Assembly: GCF_900108085.1 (NCBI RefSeq)
Contig: NZ_FNVR01000024.1
Span: forward strand, 1 to 62,770
Direction of reading: 5' to 3'
Length of the DNA: 62,770 nucleotides
Origin: Algoriphagus boritolerans DSM 17298 = JCM 18970
GTDB taxonomy: Bacteria; Bacteroidota; Bacteroidia; Cytophagales; Cyclobacteriaceae
Notes under the pieces: generated by a model
Told to the model about the DNA's origin: nothing
The model's input: only the letters and a program-made list of their open reading frames with translations
Database searches by the model: none
Shown here: in pieces, positions 9,452 through 18,309 of the stretch
How positions within the stretch are numbered: position 1 is the first letter of the stretch
How the letters are laid out: every line of letters starts with the position of its first letter
Program-made: the position numbers and the translations under genes

Positions 9452-10204
9452 CTACCTGACAAATACCCAATCTTCATTTCCACTTTTCAGGGAAGAAAAC
9501 TCATACCCTTCGAGATTGAATCCCTTTAGATCTTCCGGGGAACTAATTCTGTTCTTAATCGCAAAATTGGTCATCAGTCCTCTTGCTTGCTTTGCGAAGA
9601 ATCCGATAGTTTGATATTGGTTGTTCTTAAATTCTTTGAAATGGATAGTGATCACCTCGTTTTTCAATGCCTTAAGGTCCACAGCTTTGAAATATTCCTG
9701 AGAAGCGAGGTTTACAATTGGTCTTCCGTTAGAAGCCTCGGAAATGGCTCTCGCTATTTTAGTACCCCAATATTCATAGAGGTTTTTCCCTTTTTTCGTT
9801 TCCAGCCGGGTCCCCATTTCCAGCCGGTAAGGTTGAATCAAATCCAATGGCTTCAAAAGCCCATAGAGCCCGGAAATAATCCGTAGATGCCCTTGGGCAA
9901 ATTCAAAATCTTCTTTGGAATAGGTGTCCACATCGATTTTGGTATAAACATCGCCTTTGAATGCCAAAAGGGCTTGTTTGGAATTTTCCGTATTAAATTC
10001 TCTTTGAAAAGTTTTGTAGCGCTCCTCATTCAATGCTGCCAAGTTATCACTCACATGCATGAGTTCTGAAATTTCCTTTGCTGACTTCTTTTTCATGACA
10101 CTGACGAGTGTTTTTATGTCTGAGCTGAAGTCAGGGTGTGTGAATTCTTTGAAATTGGGAGTGGAGTAGTCGAGTGTTTTGGCAGGAGAAATAAGAATCA
10201 GCAT
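9452..10204 (-). CDS. yaaA: YaaA/UPF0246 family peroxide stress protein
   Basis: A 250-residue cytosolic protein matching the YaaA (DUF328) family from end to end: it opens MLILISPAKTLDY, has GDVYTKIDVDTYS near residue 85 and the LRIISGLYGLLKPLDLIQPYRLEMG block near residues 108-130, and ends with YEFSSLKSGNEDWVFVR. In E. coli this family limits free iron and oxidative damage. The ATG at 10,204 follows the 1,839-residue surface protein gene by 7 bases on the same strand, so it is probably cotranscribed with surface proteins to which it has no obvious functional link. Confidence 0.93.
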   Translation of the reverse strand: MLILISPAKTLDYSTPNFKEFTHPDFSSDIKTLVSVMKKKSAKEISELMHVSDNLAALNEERYKTFQREFNTENSKQALLAFKGDVYTKIDVDTYSKEDFEFAQGHLRIISGLYGLLKPLDLIQPYRLEMGTRLETKKGKNLYEYWGTKIARAISEASNGRPIVNLASQEYFKAVDLKALKNEVITIHFKEFKNNQYQTIGFFAKQARGLMTNFAIKNRISSPEDLKGFNLEGYEFSSLKSGNEDWVFVR

Positions 10205-10211
10205 ACTTGTA

Positions 10212-13200
10212 CTATTGGATAATCGTAATGGCTTTGGTTTCGGATTGAGTAATTCCCTGTTCTCGGGAGGTAAACTTCACCACGACAGCATATGTTCCAT
10301 TGGGGACAAAATTTCCATTGACGACCCCGTCCCAAGGGCAAAAAGGCTGCCTAGGCTCAAGATTTTCATGTTGACAGAAAAATATAAGTTCACCCCATCG
10401 GTTGAATATAAATACTTCCACATCATCAATGAATTCGTTAGCATAAAGGATAAAACCCCGATTTGGGTCATTTAATACCACTGCATTTGGGTAAACGATT
10501 CTCAATCTGCAGTCTTCATTTACCACGAAAGTGGCTACATATTCACATCCTAAATTGTCAGAAACACGCAGTTCATAATTCCCGGGTAGAGTTGGTGTAA
10601 AAATGCCTTCTTGGGAGACCTCCTCACCATTTAGAATCCAGCTGTAATTGTCGTAATCTCCCGGATCAATGCTAGTGGTGACTCCTTCGATAGCGCATAT
10701 GGTAATTATTTCCAGAGGAACCACAGGAGGAATGATGGTTGATTTGGCCACCACGCCGTTTGCTCTGCCAAGTTCGCATCCAAACTGACTTCGAAGAAGT
10801 ACTTCATAGGTGCCTTCTTGATCAACCTCAATTACTGGCAAATCATCAAACCCAAAAATGCGAGTTCGTGTGCCTCCTACAACTCTATACCATTCAATTT
10901 CTGCAACTTGAGTTAAATCTGCCACTACAGTGACGTTAGTGCTTGTCTGCCCAAGGCAGAAAGGAACCACATCCAATGCTACACTCACGGATTCAGAAAG
11001 AATTTCAGCGGTGAATGGGATTTCATTGGTAGGACAGAGACCTCCTGCAGCTGGCTGAACTTCCAATGTGTAATTCCCATTCCGACTTGGAACAAAAGTT
11101 TGTTGCCTTCCCACGATTACACCCAGATCATCTTTCCATAGAAAAATGACATCTGCAGGATTTGCATTAGTTAAAATTGCTTCATACCGGATGCCTGTTT
11201 GGCAATCTACAATCGGCCCAGCGAGATCGAAATCAAGTGGTTGGGTGATTGTCACATTCATTTCTATTTCACGGGGGCAATCTTCTCCTGCAGGGTCCTC
11301 TCCACGAATAGTATAGGTTCCAGTTTGAGTAAAGGTGATTGCGCCCGATGCGTCTGCAGGAATGACGGCACCCGATGAACTGATGCCTGAATAAGTCAAA
11401 GGATCCGGTCCGGCAGGAGTGAAGGTAAAGCTTTCACAGGCAGTTACAGTTGTGGGTACTGAAAAGACCACTTCGAATTTTTGTGCAATGGGATAGACTT
11501 TAGCGTCAGGAATCGAACAACCAAATTGATCGAGAATTTCAACTGAATAGTCTCCATTGGGTACTTCTACCTCAAAACTTGCTTGGTTTGGTAGCGCCCC
11601 CCTGAATTCCTGTCCGTCACCTTGGCGTACAATTCTGTATTCGCCAAGTTGTGCTACTCCTGAAATAAAGGAAATAGAGATTAAGCCCGGATTTACCCCA
11701 TTTGCACTGCAAGTTTCATCTGAAGTTGTCACAGTGAATTCGAGCAAGGATGGAGGATTTAGGTTCTCGACAGTAACAGAAGCCGAATAAAAGCATCCGG
11801 TACTGTTTTCTGCCTCAATCGTATACAATCCCGGCAATACGTCTGCTACAGGGATGACATCGCCAGCGCTCACATTTGAAAATGTTAGATTTAGTTCAGT
11901 AATTCTGACTTCTGATGCATTGGATTGCATGGTTATTTCAAAAGCTCCGTCAGCAGTGGCACAGTCAGGAGCAGGAGTGGTTTGAACTGCTACCAAAAGC
12001 GGTAATTCATTGACCAATAAATTCAGCTTTTTCTCTATGGTACAACCGTCCAAAATTGGGTCTTGGGTGACAAAGTAAATCTCATATTGGCCTGGACCGG
12101 GTAAAGTGTTAATAAATAACTCCAGCTCGAATAGTTCTCCCAGACTCACCCGATTTCCATCTTGATTCAGCTCGTAAAACCATTCTCCTGTGATTGGCGT
12201 GTTTGGAGCAAAGGTTACGGTTGTTTCCTCATAGCAAACTTCAGTTGCGGTTTGTGTTAGGTCGAATTCGAAAGCTGGTCCCACAAAAACTTCTGCTGTA
12301 GCAGGGCAAGTCTCAAAAAACTCAGCCTCATCTTCACTGAGGCCAGCTGGAAGTCGGTAGCTTACCTGAACGGTGTAGATACTTTCTTCTTCTACGGTGA
12401 TTGAATTTGAGTTCTCATCACCAAAAATAACACCGGCTGCATTAGTCCATTGGAAATCATACAATCCCTCTGTCGGATCGTATCCATCAATAGCGGTGAG
12501 CGTGACGGGATTTCCTGCACACAGGGTTACATCATCCTCTAGAGTTAAAGTAGGAGGGGCCACCACTTCGATTTCGCCATCCGCCCGGAAGTATTCAGGG
12601 TCACCGCAGCGATCCACCCGGAGTTCGATGGTATAGATACCCGGTGTGGTGAAGATTTGATCCAAGGTTTGAAATTCTTCTCCCGGTCCACCAAAATTGT
12701 CCCGGATAACGGTGCCATCTTCATGGGTGATTGTCCAGAAATAAGAGTCAATATCAGGCTCTCCGCCCCCTTCGAGTAGTGCACTTGCACCTAATTCCGG
12801 GTCTAAACAAAGTCTTGGAGGGAAAGCCAGTGACGGCTCTGGAATTGAGCTCCCGGAATTTTGTACAAAGGAGGGTAATCCAAGATTCGAGGGTCCCGGC
12901 ATCGGTTCCACTGCATTTTGGTTGAAGGTACTTGACGCTGTGCAACCAGTTCCAACTTGCACCTGGCCAATTCGATTGTCCCCGACTACAGCAACGTAAA
13001 TCTGACCGTCTGATGCAATTTGCAAGGCCCCAAGGTTCAGGTTTGCCGTTCCACCTACCTGATTTTTGGTTGAAATGATGCAGGCCTGACGCTGGGCTCT
13101 TGTAGTTGCGGAGGAAAAACAGGATGGACAATCTGTAGCGTCCGGATCATCATTTTCGACTGCCTTAATGATGAATTCTTCTATGCCCGGTCCCCCATTT

Positions 13201-15731
13201 CGATAGGAGACTAAAACGCGGTCAGAATCTTGTGAAAATTCAAGCCCGTACACATCTCCCTCACAACCCAGATCAATTCGTGCATATTCTGATAATTCCC
13301 CGGTTTGTTGGTCAAATTCAAAAATTTCAACTTTATTACAGCCTCCTTCCGAAATAGTAACTGCTAGCTTCGTTCCATCAGGGCTGAATTTCATGGCTCC
13401 TACTCCGGAGTTGAATCCATGGTTACTACCCACTGAGCTCAGGACAGGTTGTCCAATACCCTCACTTGATACAGGATAGGCCCTGAAAGTATTATTCCCC
13501 AATTCATGGAACATGACCCAAGTCGTATCACCACCTGAAATGGCTGCTGAGTGTTCAGTGGATGGGCTAAAAAGAAAATTGTCTTTCGTAGTCACATTCC
13601 CGACGCCAGTCTGATTTCCTGCTTTGATATCTACCAGCGAATAGCTGACCGTATTTGTCCCATTTGCTGTGGCCTGTGTGGTAAAAAGGTAATAAAGCGT
13701 TTGTTGAGTGGGTACTGCAACGGCGATTACAGATTGACTGGAGGAATTATCTCCTCCGATATCCTCCCCGTTTTCCATCAGATCTCCATTCAGATCCCAA
13801 ACAGAATTTCCGTCGGTGAAGAATAAAACCTCCCCGGCTTGATCGGAAATAGTGGTAGTACCGGCAGGGATGTTTTGAGGATGTCGTTGGTCGATCGGTC
13901 TTGGGACAGGAGCATTTTCATCAGTTGGATCCGGGTTGAAGTTCAGTCCTGCACCGTCTCCAAAATACCAAATGTTATTGGATTGGTCCGGAAGGTCCCA
14001 GATTTTTACGCGGATCTCTGCATAAGCATAGCATTCACTCTCAGGTTCTCTCACCAATACCCAATACAATCCGGGCAGGCATACCTCGTTAGGTTCTTTG
14101 CTAATCCACCCTAGATCCCGTTTATTAGACCAGAAATATTCGTAATTGGCTCCCCCTGTATCCGGTGCTTCACCGTCTTGCTCACCCTGTGCGGCTTGCG
14201 CCTGCAGGAGCGGCTCCAAGTCAATACAGCTTAAACAAAGTGTTGTGTCGGAGGGGGTAAAGTTTGCCTCAAGGTTATTTTCAGTAAGCGGAATGGTTTT
14301 ATTGACATCCAAGGTACTTCCATCCTCAAACTCAACGGTCAGTGTTACTTCAATGCTTGTACCCTGTGCAGCATCCTGTGGAACTAAAAAATGCTCCTGA
14401 TTAAAGTCTGCCGGAAGCGGATTGCCATCAGAATCAGTCAATGGAGGAGTGAATTCCCAGTTAAAAGAAACCGGCTGATAATTTTCTGGAGTGATGACAC
14501 TTGTTAATTGCACAGGATTGTTGGAGCATGGTGCTTCAGGATCCCAAGTGAAATCAATGGAGGGATTGATATCTGCATTCGGTGCAAAAACAGGGAAAAT
14601 TGTTCCGCAAAAGTCTGTTCCCATAAATGGGTCTTCTTCCAAAGTGATCAAGGAAAGGTCAGGTTCGTTTGGGTTAATGACTCGTCCTATCAGCTGTGGT
14701 CCGCCCGGCACTTCCTCGTAGATGTAATACAACTGTCCATCGGGGCCGGACTTGATATCATAAACTTGATTCAATCCGGCTGTCAAGGGGATTTCTTCCG
14801 GTGTGGCGCTCAAATCGGATGTTGGGACTCTGAAAAGTTGATTTCCCCGTGAAAAAAAAATGAAGGAGCCATCAGGAGAAAAGTCTGCCCCTCCAATATC
14901 ATCAGGCCCACCAGAGCCTGAAATTGGTTCCGGAGTACCAAAATTCCCTGAACTGGTGTCAAAAGGAATAACCAAAATATCGTCTCCGTCATCTTCGGAG
15001 ATGACAATCAACCGACTGTTTGTTTCATCAAAAATGATGGCTTTTGGAGTAAATGGAATTCCTTCTGAATCGGTTTGGCTGAAATTTCCTTGCGTATCCT
15101 CTATTCTTCTGGAAATTAAATTTCCTCCTGTAAAGCTGATAAGATAGGAAGGCGATGAGGGTGTTTTTACAACTAAAAGTGCTCCTGAGGCAGGACCGAT
15201 CACCTGATCTTTTAACGTCACCTCTCCCAATGGACGTTCGTTTCCGGTGGCCTGACCGGCAGCATTCATGTCTACTACTGAGTATAGGAGCTGTCCTGCT
15301 GGTGAGATATAAAAAATGTAGAATAGCTTATTTCCGTCAGGATCGTATTCCAAAAATCCGGTGGCTACTTTTTGCCTTCCATCTATATCACCATTGAGAC
15401 CCGGGGCACTTCCTTGAATGGGATTGGAGCTATTGTCGTACACCAAAACCCCATTTGTAGTAAAAAGGGGCTGACCCGTTATTGGATCAACGGCTATTGC
15501 ATTATTATTTTCTCCAATAATGACTGAGCCGGGTAGGGTTTGAACAGTGGCAGTTCCACCTTTTCCAAAAGACAAATAACTGTTTGGGGTGCCGCTGCCG
15601 CAATTGCCGAAGATCCACTCGTTATCATTAAAACCTTGGGAGTACCCCAAACCGCTGATTCCGAAAATAATCAGGGAAATGATGCTTGTAAAAATTAAAA
15701 TGAACCTTATGGAAATAGGGCTGCTTTTCAT
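10212..15731 (-). CDS. Giant multidomain surface protein with type B T9SS C-terminal domain (paralogue 1 of 3)
   Basis: About 1,839 residues. A signal peptide (residues 1-31, ending GLGYSQ) is followed by two beta-propeller-like modules. The first opens NEWIFGNCGSG; the second, near residue 600, opens NIWYFGDGAGLNFNP, a phrase common in Bacteroidota gliding-type surface proteins. A PKD-like stretch lies between them. The C-terminal ~850 residues resemble the two downstream paralogues (LCLDPELGASALLEGGGEPD, then repeated Ig-like modules) and end in a type B sorting domain (VYPNAVVLNDPNRGF, CPWDGVVNGNFVPNGTY). The ATG at 15,731 is chosen because it directly precedes the signal peptide; the open frame extends 26 codons further without one. 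Function is probably adhesion or surface binding, but no ligand can be named. It is divergent from a PorP/SprF gene. Confidence 0.85.
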   Translation of the reverse strand: MKSSPISIRFILIFTSIISLIIFGISGLGYSQGFNDNEWIFGNCGSGTPNSYLSFGKGGTATVQTLPGSVIIGENNNAIAVDPITGQPLFTTNGVLVYDNSSNPIQGSAPGLNGDIDGRQKVATGFLEYDPDGNKLFYIFYISPAGQLLYSVVDMNAAGQATGNERPLGEVTLKDQVIGPASGALLVVKTPSSPSYLISFTGGNLISRRIEDTQGNFSQTDSEGIPFTPKAIIFDETNSRLIVISEDDGDDILVIPFDTSSGNFGTPEPISGSGGPDDIGGADFSPDGSFIFFSRGNQLFRVPTSDLSATPEEIPLTAGLNQVYDIKSGPDGQLYYIYEEVPGGPQLIGRVINPNEPDLSLITLEEDPFMGTDFCGTIFPVFAPNADINPSIDFTWDPEAPCSNNPVQLTSVITPENYQPVSFNWEFTPPLTDSDGNPLPADFNQEHFLVPQDAAQGTSIEVTLTVEFEDGSTLDVNKTIPLTENNLEANFTPSDTTLCLSCIDLEPLLQAQAAQGEQDGEAPDTGGANYEYFWSNKRDLGWISKEPNEVCLPGLYWVLVREPESECYAYAEIRVKIWDLPDQSNNIWYFGDGAGLNFNPDPTDENAPVPRPIDQRHPQNIPAGTTTISDQAGEVLFFTDGNSVWDLNGDLMENGEDIGGDNSSSQSVIAVAVPTQQTLYYLFTTQATANGTNTVSYSLVDIKAGNQTGVGNVTTKDNFLFSPSTEHSAAISGGDTTWVMFHELGNNTFRAYPVSSEGIGQPVLSSVGSNHGFNSGVGAMKFSPDGTKLAVTISEGGCNKVEIFEFDQQTGELSEYARIDLGCEGDVYGLEFSQDSDRVLVSYRNGGPGIEEFIIKAVENDDPDATDCPSCFSSATTRAQRQACIISTKNQVGGTANLNLGALQIASDGQIYVAVVGDNRIGQVQVGTGCTASSTFNQNAVEPMPGPSNLGLPSFVQNSGSSIPEPSLAFPPRLCLDPELGASALLEGGGEPDIDSYFWTITHEDGTVIRDNFGGPGEEFQTLDQIFTTPGIYTIELRVDRCGDPEYFRADGEIEVVAPPTLTLEDDVTLCAGNPVTLTAIDGYDPTEGLYDFQWTNAAGVIFGDENSNSITVEEESIYTVQVSYRLPAGLSEDEAEFFETCPATAEVFVGPAFEFDLTQTATEVCYEETTVTFAPNTPITGEWFYELNQDGNRVSLGELFELELFINTLPGPGQYEIYFVTQDPILDGCTIEKKLNLLVNELPLLVAVQTTPAPDCATADGAFEITMQSNASEVRITELNLTFSNVSAGDVIPVADVLPGLYTIEAENSTGCFYSASVTVENLNPPSLLEFTVTTSDETCSANGVNPGLISISFISGVAQLGEYRIVRQGDGQEFRGALPNQASFEVEVPNGDYSVEILDQFGCSIPDAKVYPIAQKFEVVFSVPTTVTACESFTFTPAGPDPLTYSGISSSGAVIPADASGAITFTQTGTYTIRGEDPAGEDCPREIEMNVTITQPLDFDLAGPIVDCQTGIRYEAILTNANPADVIFLWKDDLGVIVGRQQTFVPSRNGNYTLEVQPAAGGLCPTNEIPFTAEILSESVSVALDVVPFCLGQTSTNVTVVADLTQVAEIEWYRVVGGTRTRIFGFDDLPVIEVDQEGTYEVLLRSQFGCELGRANGVVAKSTIIPPVVPLEIITICAIEGVTTSIDPGDYDNYSWILNGEEVSQEGIFTPTLPGNYELRVSDNLGCEYVATFVVNEDCRLRIVYPNAVVLNDPNRGFILYANEFIDDVEVFIFNRWGELIFFCQHENLEPRQPFCPWDGVVNGNFVPNGTYAVVVKFTSREQGITQSETKAITIIQ

Positions 15732-15813
15732 ATTTTTCGGACTGCTTACTAAAACAACCAAAGCGTTGAATCGTTTAGAAGCTAACTGAATATTCAAATA
15801 AACGAACAAATCC

Positions 15814-16860
15814 TTGTTACGGTCTCTGCTACGTATTGTTTTTTTTATTGGATTTTGCTCTAGCCTGGCCGGCTCGGCTTTCGCTCAGGATCCCCAATAT
15901 AGCCAGTATTATGCAGCCCCACTTTATCTGAATCCTGCCATGGCAGGTGGAGAGCTTACCGGTCGTGTGGGATTCAATTATCGGAATCAATGGCCTTCCA
16001 TCGACGCACAGTTTACTACTTTTTCAGCCTATTATGATACCTACTTGGCAGATTACAACAGTGGAATTGGGATTCATATCATGCAGGATACCGAAGGCGC
16101 GGCTAAGCTTCGGTCTACCACTATCTCTGCAATGTACTCCTACGAGCTAAAATTAGGGGAGAATTCCTACTTCCGGCCAGGCTTTCAGGCGAGTTACATC
16201 AGAAGAGAAATCGGATTTTACGAAAATTTGGTCTTTGCTAACCAGATAGATCCAAGTTGTCCGTTTTGTCCAACTCTTCCCGGAACAGACATCCCTGGCT
16301 TAGGAGATCCGGTGGGAATGCTTTCCCTTTCAGTTGGGGGCTTATTCTTTACCGAAAATCTATGGGCCGGCATCTCTGCCCATCATGTCAATGAGCCTAA
16401 TCAATCCTTTATAGATGGTGTAAGTCCACTTCCGATGAAGCTTTCCTTTCATGCAGGCTATCGAATCGATCTAGGCGAAGGTGCCATGCGAGGAGATTTT
16501 ACCCACATCAGAAGAAAGCGATCCATCACGCCTACTATCAATTATAAACAGCAGGGACCTTTCGAGCAGCTGGATATTGGTGCATATTTTTATGTGGAAC
16601 CGATCGTTTTTGGCCTTTGGTACAGAGGATTACCCTATAAGCCTGTGGAGAACCAAAGTAATCGCGATGCGATTGTGATGATGGTAGGGGTTAACTTATT
16701 GAGCGGTTTGAATATCGGTTACAGCTTTGATTACACTGTTTCTCAATTAGGAATTCAGTCGGGAGGTGCACACGAACTGAGCTTATCTTGGACCTTGCCC
16801 AATAGCTATCAGGGCAAACCGCTCCGAAGGGATACCATTTTGCCTTGTCCTAAATTTTAG
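15814..16860 (+). CDS. PorP/SprF family T9SS outer-membrane protein
   Basis: 348 residues. A signal peptide ending SAFAQ is followed by DPQYSQYYAAPLYLNPAMAG, the signature opening of PorP/SprF proteins, and then by amphipathic beta strands typical of a 14-stranded outer-membrane barrel. Near the end come LNIGYSFDYTVSQLG and GGAHELSLSW, also family marks. SprF-type proteins are needed for secretion or surface anchoring of type B T9SS substrates such as SprB, so this is the likely partner of the divergent 1,839-residue protein and its two paralogues. The start is a TTG at 15,814; no ATG precedes the signal peptide. The divergent genes leave only 82 bases for both promoters. Confidence 0.9.
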   Translation: MLRSLLRIVFFIGFCSSLAGSAFAQDPQYSQYYAAPLYLNPAMAGGELTGRVGFNYRNQWPSIDAQFTTFSAYYDTYLADYNSGIGIHIMQDTEGAAKLRSTTISAMYSYELKLGENSYFRPGFQASYIRREIGFYENLVFANQIDPSCPFCPTLPGTDIPGLGDPVGMLSLSVGGLFFTENLWAGISAHHVNEPNQSFIDGVSPLPMKLSFHAGYRIDLGEGAMRGDFTHIRRKRSITPTINYKQQGPFEQLDIGAYFYVEPIVFGLWYRGLPYKPVENQSNRDAIVMMVGVNLLSGLNIGYSFDYTVSQLGIQSGGAHELSLSWTLPNSYQGKPLRRDTILPCPKF

Positions 16861-16865
16861 TTTTC

Positions 16866-18098
16866 ATGAGTCCGGAAAATTTAAAATACCTGCTTGTCGG
16901 GATTTTGGTGTTTGGCTTTTTGGTGAGAAAAACCCTGGGGTTCTTGAATGTTAAAAACCCCATTCCTCCAATTCCAGATACGCTGTCGGAATATCTTAAT
17001 CTGTCCAAGCTAGAAGAATCCAAGGCCTACCAAAAAGAGAATTTTCGATTTACACTTCTGGCTGGAATATTCTCCTTTGTTTTCACATTTTTATTTATAG
17101 CATTGGGTTGGTTTGGAGCAATTGACAGCTGGGTTGCCGGATTTGGATTTCCTCCATTACTTAAATCCTTGGTGTTTTTTGGATTGATCTTCATCGGATC
17201 GGATCTTTTGAGCTTGCCTTTTGACTACTACAATACCTTTGTGATTGAGGAAAAATTCGGCTTCAACAAAACTTCAGTAAGCACTTTTTTCAAAGACAAA
17301 ATCAAAGGTTATGTACTTTCTATCTTGGTAGGTGGGGGATTGCTACTTGTATTTCTTTGGCTCATCCATCAAATGGGAGCGGATTTCTGGTGGCAGTTTT
17401 GGATTATCGCAGCCGCTTTTATGGTAATGATCAATCTGTTTTACACCGCATGGATTTTACCGCTTTTCAATAAGCTCACCCCACTGGACGAAGGGGATTT
17501 GAAAAGTAAAATCCTACATTACGCGCAATCGGTGGATTTTCCATTGGATAATATTTTTGTAATCGACGGCAGCAAACGATCCTCTAAAGCCAATGCGTTT
17601 TTTTCTGGTTTTGGCAAAAGGAAAAAAGTCGTCCTCTACGATACCTTGCTGGATCAGCACCCACCGGACGAATTGGTAGCTGTATTGGCACATGAAGTGG
17701 GACATTACAAGAAAAAGCATATCCTCTGGAGCATGTTTCTTTCGGTGGTACAGGTGGGATTGATGCTGTTTTTGTTGGCTCAGTTTATTTTTTCGGAAAA
17801 TATGAGCTTTGCTCTTGGTGGACAAGCTTGGTCGGCTGAACTCAACATTATCGGGTTCACGATGCTTTTTACGCCTGTTTCCATGATTATGGGAATCGGA
17901 ATGAACTGGCTAAGTCGCAAGAATGAATTTGAGGCCGATGAATTTGCCAAGCAGACTTTTGCCGGCGAACCTTTGGCCGAAGCCTTAAAAACACTCTCTG
18001 TCAAGACCCTCAGCAATATCAATCCGCATCCTTGGTATGTTTTTGTCAATTATTCACATCCCCCGCTTTTAGAGCGATTGGAGCGATTGGAAAAGTGA
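16866..18098 (+). CDS. M48 family metalloprotease, Ste24/CAAX-protease type
   Basis: 410 residues. The N-terminal ~200 residues hold several membrane segments and the LSLPFDYYNTFVIEEKFGF motif of the CAAX prenyl protease N-terminal domain. The zinc site is HEVGH at residues 276-280, with the third ligand Glu356 in NEFEAD. FFSGFGKRKKVVLYDTLL is the usual strand before the active site. It should be an inner-membrane protease involved in membrane protein quality control; bacterial members do not necessarily act on prenylated proteins. It starts 5 bases after the PorP gene and is probably cotranscribed. The last codons come from a 9-bp duplication (GAGCGATTG twice), and an octamer repeat array begins at the stop. 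Confidence 0.92.
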   Translation: MSPENLKYLLVGILVFGFLVRKTLGFLNVKNPIPPIPDTLSEYLNLSKLEESKAYQKENFRFTLLAGIFSFVFTFLFIALGWFGAIDSWVAGFGFPPLLKSLVFFGLIFIGSDLLSLPFDYYNTFVIEEKFGFNKTSVSTFFKDKIKGYVLSILVGGGLLLVFLWLIHQMGADFWWQFWIIAAAFMVMINLFYTAWILPLFNKLTPLDEGDLKSKILHYAQSVDFPLDNIFVIDGSKRSSKANAFFSGFGKRKKVVLYDTLLDQHPPDELVAVLAHEVGHYKKKHILWSMFLSVVQVGLMLFLLAQFIFSENMSFALGGQAWSAELNIIGFTMLFTPVSMIMGIGMNWLSRKNEFEADEFAKQTFAGEPLAEALKTLSVKTLSNINPHPWYVFVNYSHPPLLERLERLEK

Positions 18099-18106
18099 GT
18101 TGAAGA

Positions 18107-18146
18107 ATTGGAAAATTTGAAGATTGAAAAATTGAAAGATTTTTGG
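18107..18146. repeat. Octamer array, word ATTGAAAA
   Basis: Five consecutive 8-base units in perfect phase: ATTGGAAA, ATTTGAAG, ATTGAAAA, ATTGAAAG, ATTTTTGG. It begins 8 bases after the stop codon of the M48 protease gene. The same word family recurs at 35,280-35,393, where it occurs as two inverted arms. Confidence 0.85.
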
Positions 18147-18227
18147 CCTTCGACTTTCTGTCATAAATCTCATTTTTGCTTTTCAAAAGACTATCTACTA
18201 AGACCATTCTTTTTCCTATCAATCAAA

Positions 18228-18258
18228 AGACCGCCAAAATATTTCAGCGGTCTCTTTT
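18228..18258. terminator. Bidirectional terminator between convergent genes
   Basis: AGACCGC (18,228-18,234) pairs with GCGGTCT (18,247-18,253), followed by CTTTT on the plus strand and preceded by AAAA, which reads TTTT on the minus strand. It lies between the M48 gene and the convergent Gfo/Idh/MocA gene. Confidence 0.7.
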
Positions 18259-18260
18259 AG

Positions 18261-18309
18261 TCTTGATATTTGCGTCTAGCTTTTTGCTACTTCAATCTAG
18301 CTTCTACAC
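18261..18309. repeat. Heptamer array, word TCTAGCT/ATTTGCG
   Basis: Seven 7-base units in phase: TCTTGAT, ATTTGCG, TCTAGCT, TTTTGCT, ACTTCAA, TCTAGCT, TCTACAC. The last unit contains the CTA that is the stop codon (TAG) of the minus-strand oxidoreductase gene. A possible related word in the opposite orientation (AGTAAGA, AACAAGA) occurs at 26,241. Confidence 0.8.

Noticed and set aside
10277..10471. Small minus-strand frame inside the giant surface protein
   Set aside because: It overlaps the type B sorting domain of the real gene in another frame and has no support.
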